64,000 bases of DNA from positions 248,001-312,000 of the forward strand of contig NZ_FOQG01000003.1 in assembly GCF_900113685.1 (NCBI RefSeq), given 5' to 3'. The DNA is from Nocardioides psychrotolerans. GTDB lineage: Bacteria; Actinomycetota; Actinomycetes; Propionibacteriales; Nocardioidaceae. The translations under genes were made by a program, and so were the position numbers. Shown here piece by piece: positions 17,754-26,741 of the stretch (its first letter is position 1; each line of letters opens with the position of its first letter). The notes below the pieces were generated by a model. That model ran no database searches and had not been told where the DNA came from. It saw nothing but the letters and a program-made list of their open reading frames with translations.

Positions 17754-18995
17754 TCAGGCGGCGGCCACCTTCGCGCGGCGTGCCTGCTGGGTCAGTCGGG
17801 CCTGGGCGGCGCGACGGACCTTGGGGCCCTTGGTCGTCATCGCCCAGAGCAGCTTGAGCTGCTGGGGGGCGTTCTTGACCGTGGTCAGCGACAGGAAGTC
17901 GTTGGGCAGCGAGAGCCGCACGACCTTGTGCCAGGCGCTCGCGACCTGCTGCGGAAGCGGGGCCACGTGGTAGCTCAGCCCGTAGCGCTGGAAGACGTCC
18001 TGGACCTGCGGCGCGATCTCGGCGTAACGGTTGCTCGGCAAGTCGGGGAACAGGTGGTGCTCGATCTGGTGCGACAGGTTGCCGGTCATGAAGTGCATGG
18101 TCTTGGAGCCGGAGATGTTGGCCGAGCCGAGCATCTGGCGCAGGTACCAGTCACCGCGGGTCTCACCCTCGATCGAGCTGCGCTCGAAGGTCTCGACGCC
18201 CTCGGGGAAGTGGCCGCACATGATGACCGAGTGGGTCCACAGGTTGCGGGCCAGGTTGGCGGTGAAGTTGGCCGCCAGGGTCGGCAGGAGCGAGCCGGTC
18301 GGCAGCGACAGCAGCGGGTGGACGACGTAGTCCTTCTTCGCCTGGGAGCGGATCTTCTTCAGGGTCTGCTGGTAGCGCGCCTTGAACTCCGGGCTCTGGC
18401 GACGCTTCTCGCTGGCGAGGTTCTTGCCGAGCTCGAGGTCGTAGGCCGCGATGCCGTACTCGAAGAAGCAGGCGTTGATGAAGTTCCACAACGGCTGGGC
18501 GAGGTACATCGGGATCCAGCGCTGGTCCTCGTCGACGCGCATGATGCCGTAGCCGAGGTCGTTGTCCTTGCCGATGACGTTGGTGTAAGTGTGGTGCAGC
18601 TCGTTGTGCGAGTGCTTCCACTGCTCGGCCGGGGTGGCGTTGTCCCACTCCCAGGTGGTCGAGTGGATCTTCGGGTCACGCATCCAGTCCCACTGGCCGT
18701 GCATGACGTTGTGACCGATCTCCATGTTCTCGATGATCTTGGCGACGCTGAGGCCGGCGGTGCCGAGCACCCACGCCGGCGGGAAGACACTGGCCAGCAG
18801 CACCGCGCGACTGGCGAGCTCGAGCTTGCGCTGCGCGTCGATGACCTTGCGGATGTAGGCCGCGTCGGCCTCGCCGCGGGTGTCGAGGATCGACTGGCGG
18901 ATCGCGTCGAGCTCGACGCCGATGCGCTCGATCTCCTCGGGCGACAGGTGCGCCACCGGGTTCGTGGACTCGGACTTCTTCTGGATGACGGTCAT
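17754..18995 (-). CDS. Membrane fatty-acid desaturase (DesA3-like)
   Basis: A 413-residue integral membrane acyl-CoA or acyl-lipid desaturase of the diiron type. The three histidine boxes are GHNVMH (about residue 93), HSHNELHH (about 130) and NLSHQIEHHLF (about 308). It resembles mycobacterial DesA3, the stearoyl-CoA delta-9 desaturase that makes oleate with electrons from a dedicated flavo/iron-sulfur reductase. That partner is the next gene upstream, 45 bp away, and both are read leftwards from the same promoter region opposite a PucR-type regulator. Expected role: adjusting membrane unsaturation, and supplying oleate for methyl-branched or cyclopropane products. Confidence 0.92.
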   Translation of the reverse strand: MTVIQKKSESTNPVAHLSPEEIERIGVELDAIRQSILDTRGEADAAYIRKVIDAQRKLELASRAVLLASVFPPAWVLGTAGLSVAKIIENMEIGHNVMHGQWDWMRDPKIHSTTWEWDNATPAEQWKHSHNELHHTYTNVIGKDNDLGYGIMRVDEDQRWIPMYLAQPLWNFINACFFEYGIAAYDLELGKNLASEKRRQSPEFKARYQQTLKKIRSQAKKDYVVHPLLSLPTGSLLPTLAANFTANLARNLWTHSVIMCGHFPEGVETFERSSIEGETRGDWYLRQMLGSANISGSKTMHFMTGNLSHQIEHHLFPDLPSNRYAEIAPQVQDVFQRYGLSYHVAPLPQQVASAWHKVVRLSLPNDFLSLTTVKNAPQQLKLLWAMTTKGPKVRRAAQARLTQQARRAKVAAA

Positions 18996-19040
18996 GTCGA
19001 TCTCCTCGCGTTCGATCGGGTGGGTGGTCGATCGGGTGGG

Positions 19041-20168
19041 TCAGTGGTCGATGTGGCAGGCGCCTGCTGCGGCGCTGATGCAGGTCTGGATGGCGACCCC
19101 GTCGCCGGGCGCGGCGACGGTGAGCGCGCCGTTGCGCAGGTCGCGCACGACTCCCTCGCGCAGCGGCAGCACGCAGCCGAAGCAGACGCCCATGCGGCAC
19201 CCGCTCGGCATCAGGACGCCACCGGCCTCGGCGGCGTCGAGGATCGGGGTGGACCCGTCGCCCTCGACGGTGATGCCGGACTTCGCGAAGGTGACCGAGC
19301 CGCCGCTCTGCCCGTCTTCTCCCGTGGCCACGACCGCGGTGCGGAAGCGCTCGATGTGGAGCGGCAGCTCGCGCTCGGTGTGGTGGGCCTCGAGGGCGTC
19401 GAGCAGGCCCACCGGGCCGCAGGCGTACGTCGTGCGGCTGGCGAGGTCGGGCACGATCTGGTCGAGGTCGGCGACGTCGAGCATCCCGTCGGTGTCGGTG
19501 TGCAGCTCGACGAGGCGCAGCCGGCCCTCCTCGGCGTAGCGGCGCAGCTCCTCGCCGAAGATCACCTCGGAGCGCGAGAGCGCCGAGTGCAGCAGCACGA
19601 TGTCGGTGGCTAGCGGGGCCGCCTTGGAGAACAGGTTGCGCAGCATCCCGATCACGGGCGTGACACCCGAGCCGGCGGTGACGAGCAGCAGCTTGTCCGG
19701 CATCGGGTCGCTGAGCACGAAGTCACCCTCGGCCTGGCCGAGGTGGAGGAGCTGGCCGGCCTGGGCGTGGCGGACCAGGTGGTTGGACACCTTGCCGTCC
19801 GGGATCGCCTTGATGGTGATCGAGATGCAGCGGTCGGCGCGGGGGCCGTGCGTGAGCGAGTAGGTGCGCCACAGGCGGACACCGTCGACGTCGACGCCGA
19901 CGCGGAGGTACTGACCCGGCACGTGGCCGGCCCAGTCCTTGCCCGGCTTGACCAGGATCGTCGCGGAGTCGGCGGTCTCGGCGGTGACCGAGACGATGCG
20001 CCCGCGCAGGTCGGCACCCGAGCGCAGCGGGTCGAAGATGTCGAGGACGTCGGCGGGCACCAGGGGGGTCACCGCCGCCTCGGCGACCCGCACCAGGCGG
20101 TCGCGCAGCGTGCGGGAGCGGAACGTGTCGGGGCCACCGGAGGTGCGCATCAGGACAACGGGGGTCAT
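19041..20168 (-). CDS. Ferredoxin reductase partner of the desaturase
   Basis: A 375-residue electron-transfer protein with an FAD/NAD(P)H reductase module followed by a plant-type [2Fe-2S] ferredoxin domain. RTYSLTH is the flavin motif, TAGSGVTPVIGML and YACGPVGLLDAL form the nicotinamide side, and Cys324, Cys329, Cys332 and Cys363 bind the cluster. The order matches mycobacterial Rv3230c, the reductase of DesA3. The frame is open far upstream, but the ATG at 20168 gives the family's N-terminus. Its promoter must lie in the 87-bp gap shared with the PucR gene, which holds a perfect palindrome. Confidence 0.92.
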   Translation of the reverse strand: MTPVVLMRTSGGPDTFRSRTLRDRLVRVAEAAVTPLVPADVLDIFDPLRSGADLRGRIVSVTAETADSATILVKPGKDWAGHVPGQYLRVGVDVDGVRLWRTYSLTHGPRADRCISITIKAIPDGKVSNHLVRHAQAGQLLHLGQAEGDFVLSDPMPDKLLLVTAGSGVTPVIGMLRNLFSKAAPLATDIVLLHSALSRSEVIFGEELRRYAEEGRLRLVELHTDTDGMLDVADLDQIVPDLASRTTYACGPVGLLDALEAHHTERELPLHIERFRTAVVATGEDGQSGGSVTFAKSGITVEGDGSTPILDAAEAGGVLMPSGCRMGVCFGCVLPLREGVVRDLRNGALTVAAPGDGVAIQTCISAAAGACHIDH

Positions 20169-20210
20169 GTCACTTACTATCCTGCACGGCTCGGGGTAAA
20201 GTCCTGACCG

Positions 20211-20234
20211 TGTGACGTGAACATCCACGTCACA
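20211..20234. promoter_or_regulatory. 24-bp palindromic operator between reductase and pucR-like genes
   Basis: TGTGACGTG, six bases (AACATC), CACGTCACA: a perfect 9-bp inverted repeat centred in the divergent promoter region. It lies 22 bp before the regulator's GTG and 43 bp from the reductase's ATG. The most economical reading is a binding site for the adjacent PucR-type regulator controlling both the desaturase operon and itself. Confidence 0.7.
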
Positions 20235-20255
20235 TTTGTTCGCAGGAGATAAAAA

Positions 20256-21392
20256 GTGATCCCCGACGTCGCGATCGCCGAGATCCGCGTCCACCTGCCG
20301 GCGGTCGCCGACGAGGTCGTGGCCGCCATCATCGCCGAGGTCCCCAGCTATGACGACGCGTTCAGCGGCCCCATGGGCGAGACGATCCGCACCGCGGTGC
20401 AGATCGCGCTCGGCGGCTTCCTGTCCCTGGCCGGCGGCAGCCAGGGCGACGACCCGCGCACCCCCGCCGCCCCTGCGGTCGAGGGCGCCTACCAGCTCGG
20501 CCGCGGCGAGGCCCGCAGCGGGCGTACGACCGACGCCCTCCTCTCGGCGTACCGGATCGGCGCTCGCGTCTCCTGGCGGGAGATGTCGATGCACGCGGTG
20601 CAGAGCGGGCTGTCGGCCGAGACGCTGGTCTCCTTCGCCGAGCTGGTCTTCGCCTACATCGACGAGCTGTCCGCCGCCAGCGTGGCGGGCCACACCGACG
20701 AGCTCGCCACGTCGGGCCGCGTGCGCCAGCGCCTGCTCGAGCGGATCTCCCACCACCTGCTCACCGGCTCGCCCCAGGAGACCGTGCGCAGCGCGGCCGA
20801 GCGCGCCGGCTGGCCGGTGCCGACGACCCTTACCGCCGTGATCCTGACCGAGTCCCAGGTGCGACCGGTCCTGGCCGAGGTCTCCCCGCAGACCCTCCAG
20901 GCGGAGGGGCCGGGCCTCGACGACGCCGCCCTGCTGCTCGTGCCGGACGCGCACGGCCGTCGCCGCGCCGCGCTCCTGCGGACGCTGCGGGACCGCGGTG
21001 CGGTGGCCGGGCCGGCGCGGCCCTGGCTGGAGGCGCGGGCGTCCTACGAGCGAGCCCTGCGCACCCGCACGCTCGGCCTCGACGGTGACACCGACACCCA
21101 CCTGGTGCAGCTGGTCCTCACCTCCGACGGCGACGCGCTGGCCGACCTGCGTGCCCAGGTCCTGGCGCCCCTCGCCGAGCTGCGGCCGGCGGTGGTCGAG
21201 AAGCTCACCGAGACGCTGCGCGCGTGGCTGCTCCACCAAGGCCGCCGTGAGGGCGTCGCGGAGGCACTCTTCGTGCACCCGCAGACCGTGCGCTACCGGA
21301 TGGGGCAGCTGCGCGAGCTCTACGGCGACCGGCTCGACGACCCGGAGACCGTGCTCGCGCTGACGGTGGCCCTGGGCGCACCTGAGCGCTGA
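20256..21392 (+). CDS. PucR-family transcriptional regulator
   Basis: A 378-residue regulator. The C-terminal helix-turn-helix is VHPQTVRYRMGQLRELYGDRLDDPE, cut here as VHPQTVRYRM followed by GQLRELYGDRL, the PucR/CdaR signature. The first 200 residues form a helical sensory domain with YQLGRGEARSGRTTDALLSAYRIGARVSW, as in actinobacterial helix-rich PucR proteins. Start is GTG 20256 with GGAG nine bases upstream. It is divergent from the desaturase-reductase operon and overlooks the 9-bp palindrome, so it probably regulates membrane lipid unsaturation in response to a fatty-acid-related signal. The ligand is not known. Confidence 0.88.
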   Translation: MIPDVAIAEIRVHLPAVADEVVAAIIAEVPSYDDAFSGPMGETIRTAVQIALGGFLSLAGGSQGDDPRTPAAPAVEGAYQLGRGEARSGRTTDALLSAYRIGARVSWREMSMHAVQSGLSAETLVSFAELVFAYIDELSAASVAGHTDELATSGRVRQRLLERISHHLLTGSPQETVRSAAERAGWPVPTTLTAVILTESQVRPVLAEVSPQTLQAEGPGLDDAALLLVPDAHGRRRAALLRTLRDRGAVAGPARPWLEARASYERALRTRTLGLDGDTDTHLVQLVLTSDGDALADLRAQVLAPLAELRPAVVEKLTETLRAWLLHQGRREGVAEALFVHPQTVRYRMGQLRELYGDRLDDPETVLALTVALGAPER

Positions 21393-21429
21393 TTCGGGGC
21401 GCCTGGCCCTGTCTCGTACCGTTGTGGAC

Positions 21430-22395
21430 ATGCTGTCGTCCCGCGCCCTACGAGCGCGCCTGCTCGCAGGTGCCCTGCTCCCCGCCGTCCTGCTGCTCTC
21501 GTCCTGCCAGAGCGGGGACGCCGCACCGGGGGCCGAGCAGTCCCAGCAGGCGACCCCGTCAGCGGGAGGCTCGCCGTCCGAGGGCTCGCCTTCGGAGACT
21601 CCCAGCGAGTCCGAGGTGCCGGCCGAGAACCTGTACGTCGCCCTCGGCGACTCCTTCGTCTCCGCGCCCCTGGTGCCGACGACCGACATGAGCACGGGCT
21701 GCCTGCGGTCCAGCAACAACTTCCCGAACCAGGTCATCGACGAGCTCGGCGACTACGACCTCGTGGACGTCAGCTGCTCCGGAGCGACCAGCACGTCGAT
21801 GATCGGCGTGCAGATCACCGGCGATACCCAGCAGCTGCCGCAGTTCGACTCGCTGACGCCGGAGGTCGACCTGGTCACGCTCGGCATCGGCGGCAACGAC
21901 TTCAACCTCTTCTCCAGCCTGATGTTCACCTGCCTCCAGGCCGCCCAGCAGGACCCCACCGGGGCTCCTTGCAAGGAGGCCAACCAGGCCGGGAACGGCG
22001 ATGAGCTGCTCGAGAGCGCGCGCAAGATCCAGGACCGGGTCGAGGCCATCACCCTCGGCATCAAGGACCGCGCCCCCAACGCCCGGGTGATCGTCGTCAA
22101 CTACCCGCAGTTCGTGCCGTCGAAGGGCACCTGCCCCGCCCGCCTGCCGCTGGCTGCCGGCGACTACCCCTACGTCTTGTCGATCAACAAGGCGCTCTCC
22201 GACGCCGTCACCACCGGCGGCGAGGCCGCGGGTGCCGACGTGATCGACGCCTACACCGCCAGCTTGGGCCACGACATCTGCTCGGCCGAGCCGTGGGTCA
22301 ACGGCATCGAGACGCAGGCCAACGCCGCGCTCGCACTGCACCCGTTCCTCGCCGAGCAGACAGCCGTCGCCGACCTGATCCTCGAGATCCTCTGA
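21430..22395 (+). CDS. Secreted SGNH/GDSL hydrolase lipoprotein
   Basis: A 321-residue protein with a lipoprotein signal peptide (lipobox LSSC, Cys26), a Ser/Pro/Glu-rich linker to about residue 65 and a secreted SGNH esterase domain: ALGDSF (block I), SCSGATS (block II), IGGND (block III) and ALHPFLAEQ (block V His). Six or more cysteines suggest disulfides, as in the Streptomyces scabies/rimosus extracellular esterase and lipase branch. A GTG six bases upstream is an alternative start. Likely acts outside the cell on lipid or acyl esters. It follows the PucR gene by 37 bp and may be partly cotranscribed. Confidence 0.87.
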   Translation: MLSSRALRARLLAGALLPAVLLLSSCQSGDAAPGAEQSQQATPSAGGSPSEGSPSETPSESEVPAENLYVALGDSFVSAPLVPTTDMSTGCLRSSNNFPNQVIDELGDYDLVDVSCSGATSTSMIGVQITGDTQQLPQFDSLTPEVDLVTLGIGGNDFNLFSSLMFTCLQAAQQDPTGAPCKEANQAGNGDELLESARKIQDRVEAITLGIKDRAPNARVIVVNYPQFVPSKGTCPARLPLAAGDYPYVLSINKALSDAVTTGGEAAGADVIDAYTASLGHDICSAEPWVNGIETQANAALALHPFLAEQTAVADLILEIL

Positions 22396-22425
22396 GGCGT
22401 CGACTCTCCGGGCGGGACGTGACCC

Positions 22426-23910
22426 TCAGAGCGCGTCGTACTGGGCGAGCCCCGCCACCACGGTGAGCGCGACCGGCATGCTGCGCAGGGCGCGAGCAAC
22501 CTCGAGGCTGTCCTCGCCCGGGGCGAGCGGGTCGCGGTCGAGCAGCACCAGGTCACCCCGGGAGCCGACGCCGACGGTCGGCTGAGCGTCGACCGACGCG
22601 CGCAGGGCCTCCAGGGGCGTGAGTGCCTGCTCGGCGTGCCAGGGCTCGCGCTCGTCGTCGCCGCGGTGCACGGCGGCCGCGATCGCCAGCCACGGGTCGA
22701 GGGGCGCCACCGGGGCGTCGGACCCGAGCGCGAGCGGCACGCCCTCGTCCAGCATCCAGCGGAAGGCGAAGCAGCGGTCGCCGCGCCCGGGCCAGATCTG
22801 CTCGGTGAGGTCGCGGTCGTCGAGGAGGTGGGCCGGCTGCACGCTGGCGCGGACGTTGACGCCGGCCATCCGACGTACGTCGGCACGGGTGATGAGCTGG
22901 GCGTGCTCGATGGTGCCGTGGGCACCGGTCGCTGCGTAGACGTCGAGCGCGTCGCGCACCGCCGCGTCGCCGATCGCGTGGGTCGCGACCTCGAGCCCGG
23001 CGCCCCAGGCGCGCCCGACGAGGCGGTGCAGCTCCTCGGGGCTCTGGTTGGCGGCACCCATCTCGCCCCCGGGGTAGGCCTCGCAGCACCACGCGGTGCG
23101 GGTGTTGAGCGAGCCGTCGCTGATGATCTTCAGCGGGCCCATCGTCAGCCGGTCGTCACCCACGAACAGCCGGTCGCCCGTGCGCAGGCCCATCTCGATG
23201 ACCTCCTCGAGCTGGTCGGCATACATCGCGACGCGGATGCGGAGCAGGTCGCAGCCCTCGGTCCAGCGCGCGATCCAGTCGTGCGGGCCGCCGCCGAACT
23301 CGAAGTCGACCGTGCCGACCACGCCCTTCTCGGCTGCGCGGTGCAGGGCGTTGCGATAGCCGGCGGGCGCGATGCCGTCGTTGCCGACCAGGCCGGGCAG
23401 ACCGGCGTAGGCGGCGAACCACTCGTTCTCGTAGATGTTGTCGTCGCGCACCTCGAGCCCCAGCGCACGCTGCGCCCAGCTGCTCAGCCAGGCATGGTGG
23501 GCGTCGCCCGCGATGAGGACCACCGGCACGTGACCGGCGACGTGGTCGAGCTCGTCGACGGTCGGCTGGCGGTCCCAGACAGCGGGGCGGTGGCCGAAGC
23601 CGACCAGCGGCTGCCCCGGGTGCTCGGCCAGCCACGCGGCCACGAGGTCGAGCGCCGCGTCGGGCGAGTCCGTGCCGCTGAGGTCGAGCCGGGTCGAGGT
23701 GAGCGCCCACTGACCGAGGTGGGTGTGCTGGTCCCAGAGGCCCGGGATCATCCACCGACCGGCCGCGTCGACCTCCTCGACCCCCTCAGGTCGCGGGAGG
23801 TGCTCACCGACAGCGACCACGACACCCTCCTCGAGGAGGACGTCCACGGGGTGGTCGGGGGTCTGCCGGGCTGGGGTCACCGGCACCAGCCGGGCATCGC
23901 GGATCAGCAT
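22426..23910 (-). CDS. Amidohydrolase of the YtcJ/NfdA type
   Basis: A 494-residue metal-dependent hydrolase. The start strand is followed by the metal motif DQHTHLGQW (HxH), then KIISDGSLNTRTAW, THAIGDAAV, IEHAQLI and the terminal metal Asp in ALGSDAPVAPLDP. This is the amidohydrolase-3 layout seen in NfdA-like N-substituted formamide deformylases and YtcJ. The substrate is unknown. I chose ATG 23910, where the family's N-terminus MLIRDARLV begins, over an open extension to 23943. It is convergent with the SGNH lipoprotein and divergent from the following small membrane protein. Confidence 0.88.
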   Translation of the reverse strand: MLIRDARLVPVTPARQTPDHPVDVLLEEGVVVAVGEHLPRPEGVEEVDAAGRWMIPGLWDQHTHLGQWALTSTRLDLSGTDSPDAALDLVAAWLAEHPGQPLVGFGHRPAVWDRQPTVDELDHVAGHVPVVLIAGDAHHAWLSSWAQRALGLEVRDDNIYENEWFAAYAGLPGLVGNDGIAPAGYRNALHRAAEKGVVGTVDFEFGGGPHDWIARWTEGCDLLRIRVAMYADQLEEVIEMGLRTGDRLFVGDDRLTMGPLKIISDGSLNTRTAWCCEAYPGGEMGAANQSPEELHRLVGRAWGAGLEVATHAIGDAAVRDALDVYAATGAHGTIEHAQLITRADVRRMAGVNVRASVQPAHLLDDRDLTEQIWPGRGDRCFAFRWMLDEGVPLALGSDAPVAPLDPWLAIAAAVHRGDDEREPWHAEQALTPLEALRASVDAQPTVGVGSRGDLVLLDRDPLAPGEDSLEVARALRSMPVALTVVAGLAQYDAL

Positions 23911-23968
23911 TCCCACCACGCTAGCGGCTGGGCCCGCGACCACGTACGCCGGCAGTTACGGTGCTGCC

Positions 23969-24607
23969 ATGAACGTGCGGTTGCTCGGGGTCGCGCTGGT
24001 GCTCGCGCTGGTCGGGCTCGCCGGCGGTTGGGCGATCGGCAGCGGCGGCGAGGAGCCACCGGCCGCGATCCGGGCAGCGGAGCCCGTGGTCGGCGAGTCG
24101 CCCCCGTTCCCGAGCGACCCGGTGGTCACCGTCCTGCCCGATCCGGACACCCCCGCGCTCGAGCCCGCGCTAGAGCTGCACGACGAGCGGATGGGGTCGA
24201 AGGCGTTCGGCGTACGACTGCCGGTCCCCGACGGCTGGGTGCGCACCGACAACATCCTGGAGGAGACCAAGTGGGAGCCCGTCGGTGCGCCCGTCAACAC
24301 CTACCTCCTGCGGGTCAAGATCATCAGCGGGCTGCGCCTGACCGTCGCCCAGGCGCTCGCTGCGCGGCGTGACGCGCTCATGTCCGCCGTCGAGGAGCTC
24401 GAGCTCGAGTCGCAGACCGGCGACACGTTCGTCGCGACCTACGTCAACGACAGCTACCGACGCCTCACGATCGAGCGCTTCCTCTCCCTCGACGGCACCG
24501 ACGCGGCCTACGTGACCGTGGCGGTCATCGGGCGCGAGCGCGACCGGGTCGGCCTGGTCGACCTGCTGGAGCGCATCACCGACGGGGGCGCGCTGTCGCG
24601 GTCGTGA
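23969..24607 (+). CDS. Membrane-anchored extracytoplasmic protein, Mog1/PsbP-like fold suspected
   Basis: A 212-residue protein with an N-terminal hydrophobic segment (residues 4-24) lacking a lipobox cysteine, so it is probably an anchored signal, then a Pro-rich linker and a soluble domain from about 75. FGVRLPVPDGWVRTD followed by alternating strands and helices resembles LpqN/Mog1-like extracytoplasmic domains. The C-terminal region of the neighbouring kinase (VSVTVPDAWDG) has a similar opening. This is fold-level inference only. The gene converges on the kinase gene, with two stem-loops between them. Confidence 0.6.
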   Translation: MNVRLLGVALVLALVGLAGGWAIGSGGEEPPAAIRAAEPVVGESPPFPSDPVVTVLPDPDTPALEPALELHDERMGSKAFGVRLPVPDGWVRTDNILEETKWEPVGAPVNTYLLRVKIISGLRLTVAQALAARRDALMSAVEELELESQTGDTFVATYVNDSYRRLTIERFLSLDGTDAAYVTVAVIGRERDRVGLVDLLERITDGGALSRS

Positions 24608-24613
24608 GTCCCC

Positions 24614-24653
24614 TCTCACGGGGAGTACTCGCCGTGAGAACGACGAAGTCGTT
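24614..24653. terminator. Two stem-loops between convergent genes
   Basis: TCTCACGG / CCGTGAGA (24614-24621 and 24632-24639) forms an 8-bp stem whose loop is itself the palindrome GAGTACTC. Next to it AACGAC-GAA-GTCGTT (24639-24653) forms a 6-bp stem followed by a T. Their position between two convergent stop codons suits bidirectional termination. Confidence 0.6.
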
Positions 24654-26126
24654 TCACAGGCCGTGCGTCTCCACGCTGTCGAGCACCCGGTTGGCGGTGG
24701 CCCGGTCGGCGCTGCGGACCTGGACCCACAGCAGCCGGTTGGCGGCCACCTGCACCACCCGCTCCACGGTGACGCCACCGGGGCAGTCGGCGTGCACGAC
24801 CGTGGTCGAGGGGTCGCCCGAGGTCTCGGTGACCGGGTCCTCGATCTCCTCGCACTCCGGGTGCTGGGGCAGCAGCGCAGGCAGCGCCTCACCGGGGAAG
24901 AGGCCGAGGAACACCCCCTGCGAGCGCGAGTCGACCGAGGTCCAGGTCTCGCTCGTGCCGACCGACAGCGCCGGGTAGGCGCCGTCGGGGTCGTTGGGCG
25001 GAGCCCAGCCGCCGTCCGCCACGGCGCCGTCCCACGCGTCCGGCACCGTCACCGACACCGTGCCCGAGGCGTCGCTGACCTCGACGTCGGCGGGCGTCCC
25101 CTGCTGGCCGAGCACCAGCCCCGCCCCTGCGCCGACCGCGAGGGCGAGCGCACCCACGACCACGACCACGACCGGCCAGCGTCGCCGGACCGGCGGCGCC
25201 TGGACCGCGGTCGACGCGACAGGACGAGCGGCCGGGACCGGTGACGGCCGCACCCCCGGCATGGTCAGCTGCGGGTCGAGCGGCAGCCAGGGCTGGGCGA
25301 TCTGCCCCTCCGGGGCGACGTCGTCGCCGAAGGCGTCGGCCAGCGCGGCGGCGAAGTCGGTGACCGACGCGAACCGCTCCTCGCGCTTCAGCGCCAGGGC
25401 TCGTCGTACGACGTGGTCGGCGGCAGCCGGCACCGGACGCTCCGGTGTCGACAGCGGCGGCACCTCGCCCGGGGAGGCGGCTGCGGTCAGGTCCGCGTGG
25501 GTGTGGGGCGGGCGGCCGGCGAGCAGCAGGTAGGCCAGGACGCCCAGGGAGTACTGGTCGGCGCGGGCGTCGAGCGGTTCGGCCTGTGCCTGCTCGGGGG
25601 CGACGAACGACGGCGTGCCGGCGATCATCGTCAGCCGCGACGACATGTCGAGTGCCTTGCCGAGGCCCAGGTCGCCGACCATCGCGCGCAGGTCGTTGTC
25701 GACTGTGCGGAAGAGGACGTTGGCGGGCTTGACGTCGCGGTGCAGGATGTCGCGGTCGTGCAGGGCCTGGAGGCCCGCGGCCACCTGCCGCACGACCTCG
25801 AGCGCCTGGCGGGTGGTGAGGCCATCGAGCTCGAGGCGGTCGGCGAGCGTGCCCTGGTCGGCGTAGGTCATGACCAGGTAGGGCCGGCCGTCCTCGAGCG
25901 TGCCCGCGTCGTAGACGGTCACGACGTGCGGCGACTCGACCCGGCGCAGGTAGCGGCCCTCCTCGAGGAAGCGCTGCATCACGTGGTGGTCCTCGGTCCA
26001 GTTGTCCGCGAGGACCTTCACCGCGACCGGCGAGTCGAGCTGCTCGTCGTAGGCCAGCCACACCGTGGCGAACCCGCCCGCGCCGATGCGCCGTCTGACG
26101 ACGTAGCGACCGATCCGGCTGGGCAT
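24654..26126 (-). CDS. Transmembrane Ser/Thr protein kinase (PknB-type)
   Basis: A 490-residue kinase. The catalytic domain (8-270) shows GAGGFATV, VAVKVL, HRDVKPANVLF with catalytic Asp131, GDLGLGKA in place of the usual DFG, and APEQ. A single membrane helix at about 325-345 leads to an extracytoplasmic domain of about 140 residues with a pair of cysteines, not the PASTA repeats of PknB itself. A DLG variant of DFG also occurs in functional kinases. A GTG two codons upstream is an alternative start. It is divergent from an ECF sigma factor that has no anti-sigma gene, so the kinase may be its regulator. Confidence 0.92.
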   Translation of the reverse strand: MPSRIGRYVVRRRIGAGGFATVWLAYDEQLDSPVAVKVLADNWTEDHHVMQRFLEEGRYLRRVESPHVVTVYDAGTLEDGRPYLVMTYADQGTLADRLELDGLTTRQALEVVRQVAAGLQALHDRDILHRDVKPANVLFRTVDNDLRAMVGDLGLGKALDMSSRLTMIAGTPSFVAPEQAQAEPLDARADQYSLGVLAYLLLAGRPPHTHADLTAAASPGEVPPLSTPERPVPAAADHVVRRALALKREERFASVTDFAAALADAFGDDVAPEGQIAQPWLPLDPQLTMPGVRPSPVPAARPVASTAVQAPPVRRRWPVVVVVVGALALAVGAGAGLVLGQQGTPADVEVSDASGTVSVTVPDAWDGAVADGGWAPPNDPDGAYPALSVGTSETWTSVDSRSQGVFLGLFPGEALPALLPQHPECEEIEDPVTETSGDPSTTVVHADCPGGVTVERVVQVAANRLLWVQVRSADRATANRVLDSVETHGL

Positions 26127-26183
26127 GGACACCGCTGCATTATGTTCGACTCATCCGGGGGTGGCATGGGTAGGAGGGTGGGC

Positions 26184-26741
26184 ATGACGACCGAGGGGCT
26201 CACGCCCGACGAGACCGACGAGCTGGCACGCCGCGCGCGTGACGGCGATCGTGACGCGCTCGAGGCCCTGCTGAGCGCCGTGCGACCCCGCACCCTCAAC
26301 GTCTGCCGGGGCGTCCTACCGCACTCCTCCGACGCCGAGGATGCCTGCCAGGAGGCGCTGCTCAACGTCGCGACCAAGATCGGCCAGTGGGGCGGGCGCG
26401 GGCGCTTCACGACCTGGCTGCACGTCGTCGCGGTCAACTCCGCGCGCACGACCTACCGCCGGCTCAAGAACCAGGCCGTCGCCACCGACACCCCGCAGCT
26501 CGAGCGACCCGACCCCCGCACCACCAGCGTCATCGCCGGCACGCGCCTGGACCTGCTCGAGGCGATGGAGACGATCGAGCGAGACCACCCGCAGTTCGTC
26601 GAGCCGCTGCTGCTGCGTGACGTCTACGGCATGTCGTATGAGGAGATCGCCCAGCACGTCGGGGCGCCGCTCGGCACCGTCAAGGCCCAGATCCACCACG
26701 GCCGCAAGCTGGTCCGACCCCTGCTGAGAGGCACACCATGA
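26184..26741 (+). CDS. ECF-type RNA polymerase sigma factor
   Basis: A 185-residue sigma factor with region 2 (ALLNVATKIGQWGGRGRFTT, including the core-binding and -10 helices) and region 4 (YGMSYEEIAQHVGAPLGTVK). GGAGGG lies 8 bases before ATG 26184. No anti-sigma gene follows; instead the gene overlaps an M1-peptidase lipoprotein by four bases (ATGA), and a Ser/Thr kinase is divergent across only 57 bp. ECF groups associated with Ser/Thr kinases are known in which phosphorylation replaces anti-sigma control. That mechanism is an inference here, from gene order alone. Confidence 0.9.
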   Translation: MTTEGLTPDETDELARRARDGDRDALEALLSAVRPRTLNVCRGVLPHSSDAEDACQEALLNVATKIGQWGGRGRFTTWLHVVAVNSARTTYRRLKNQAVATDTPQLERPDPRTTSVIAGTRLDLLEAMETIERDHPQFVEPLLLRDVYGMSYEEIAQHVGAPLGTVKAQIHHGRKLVRPLLRGTP

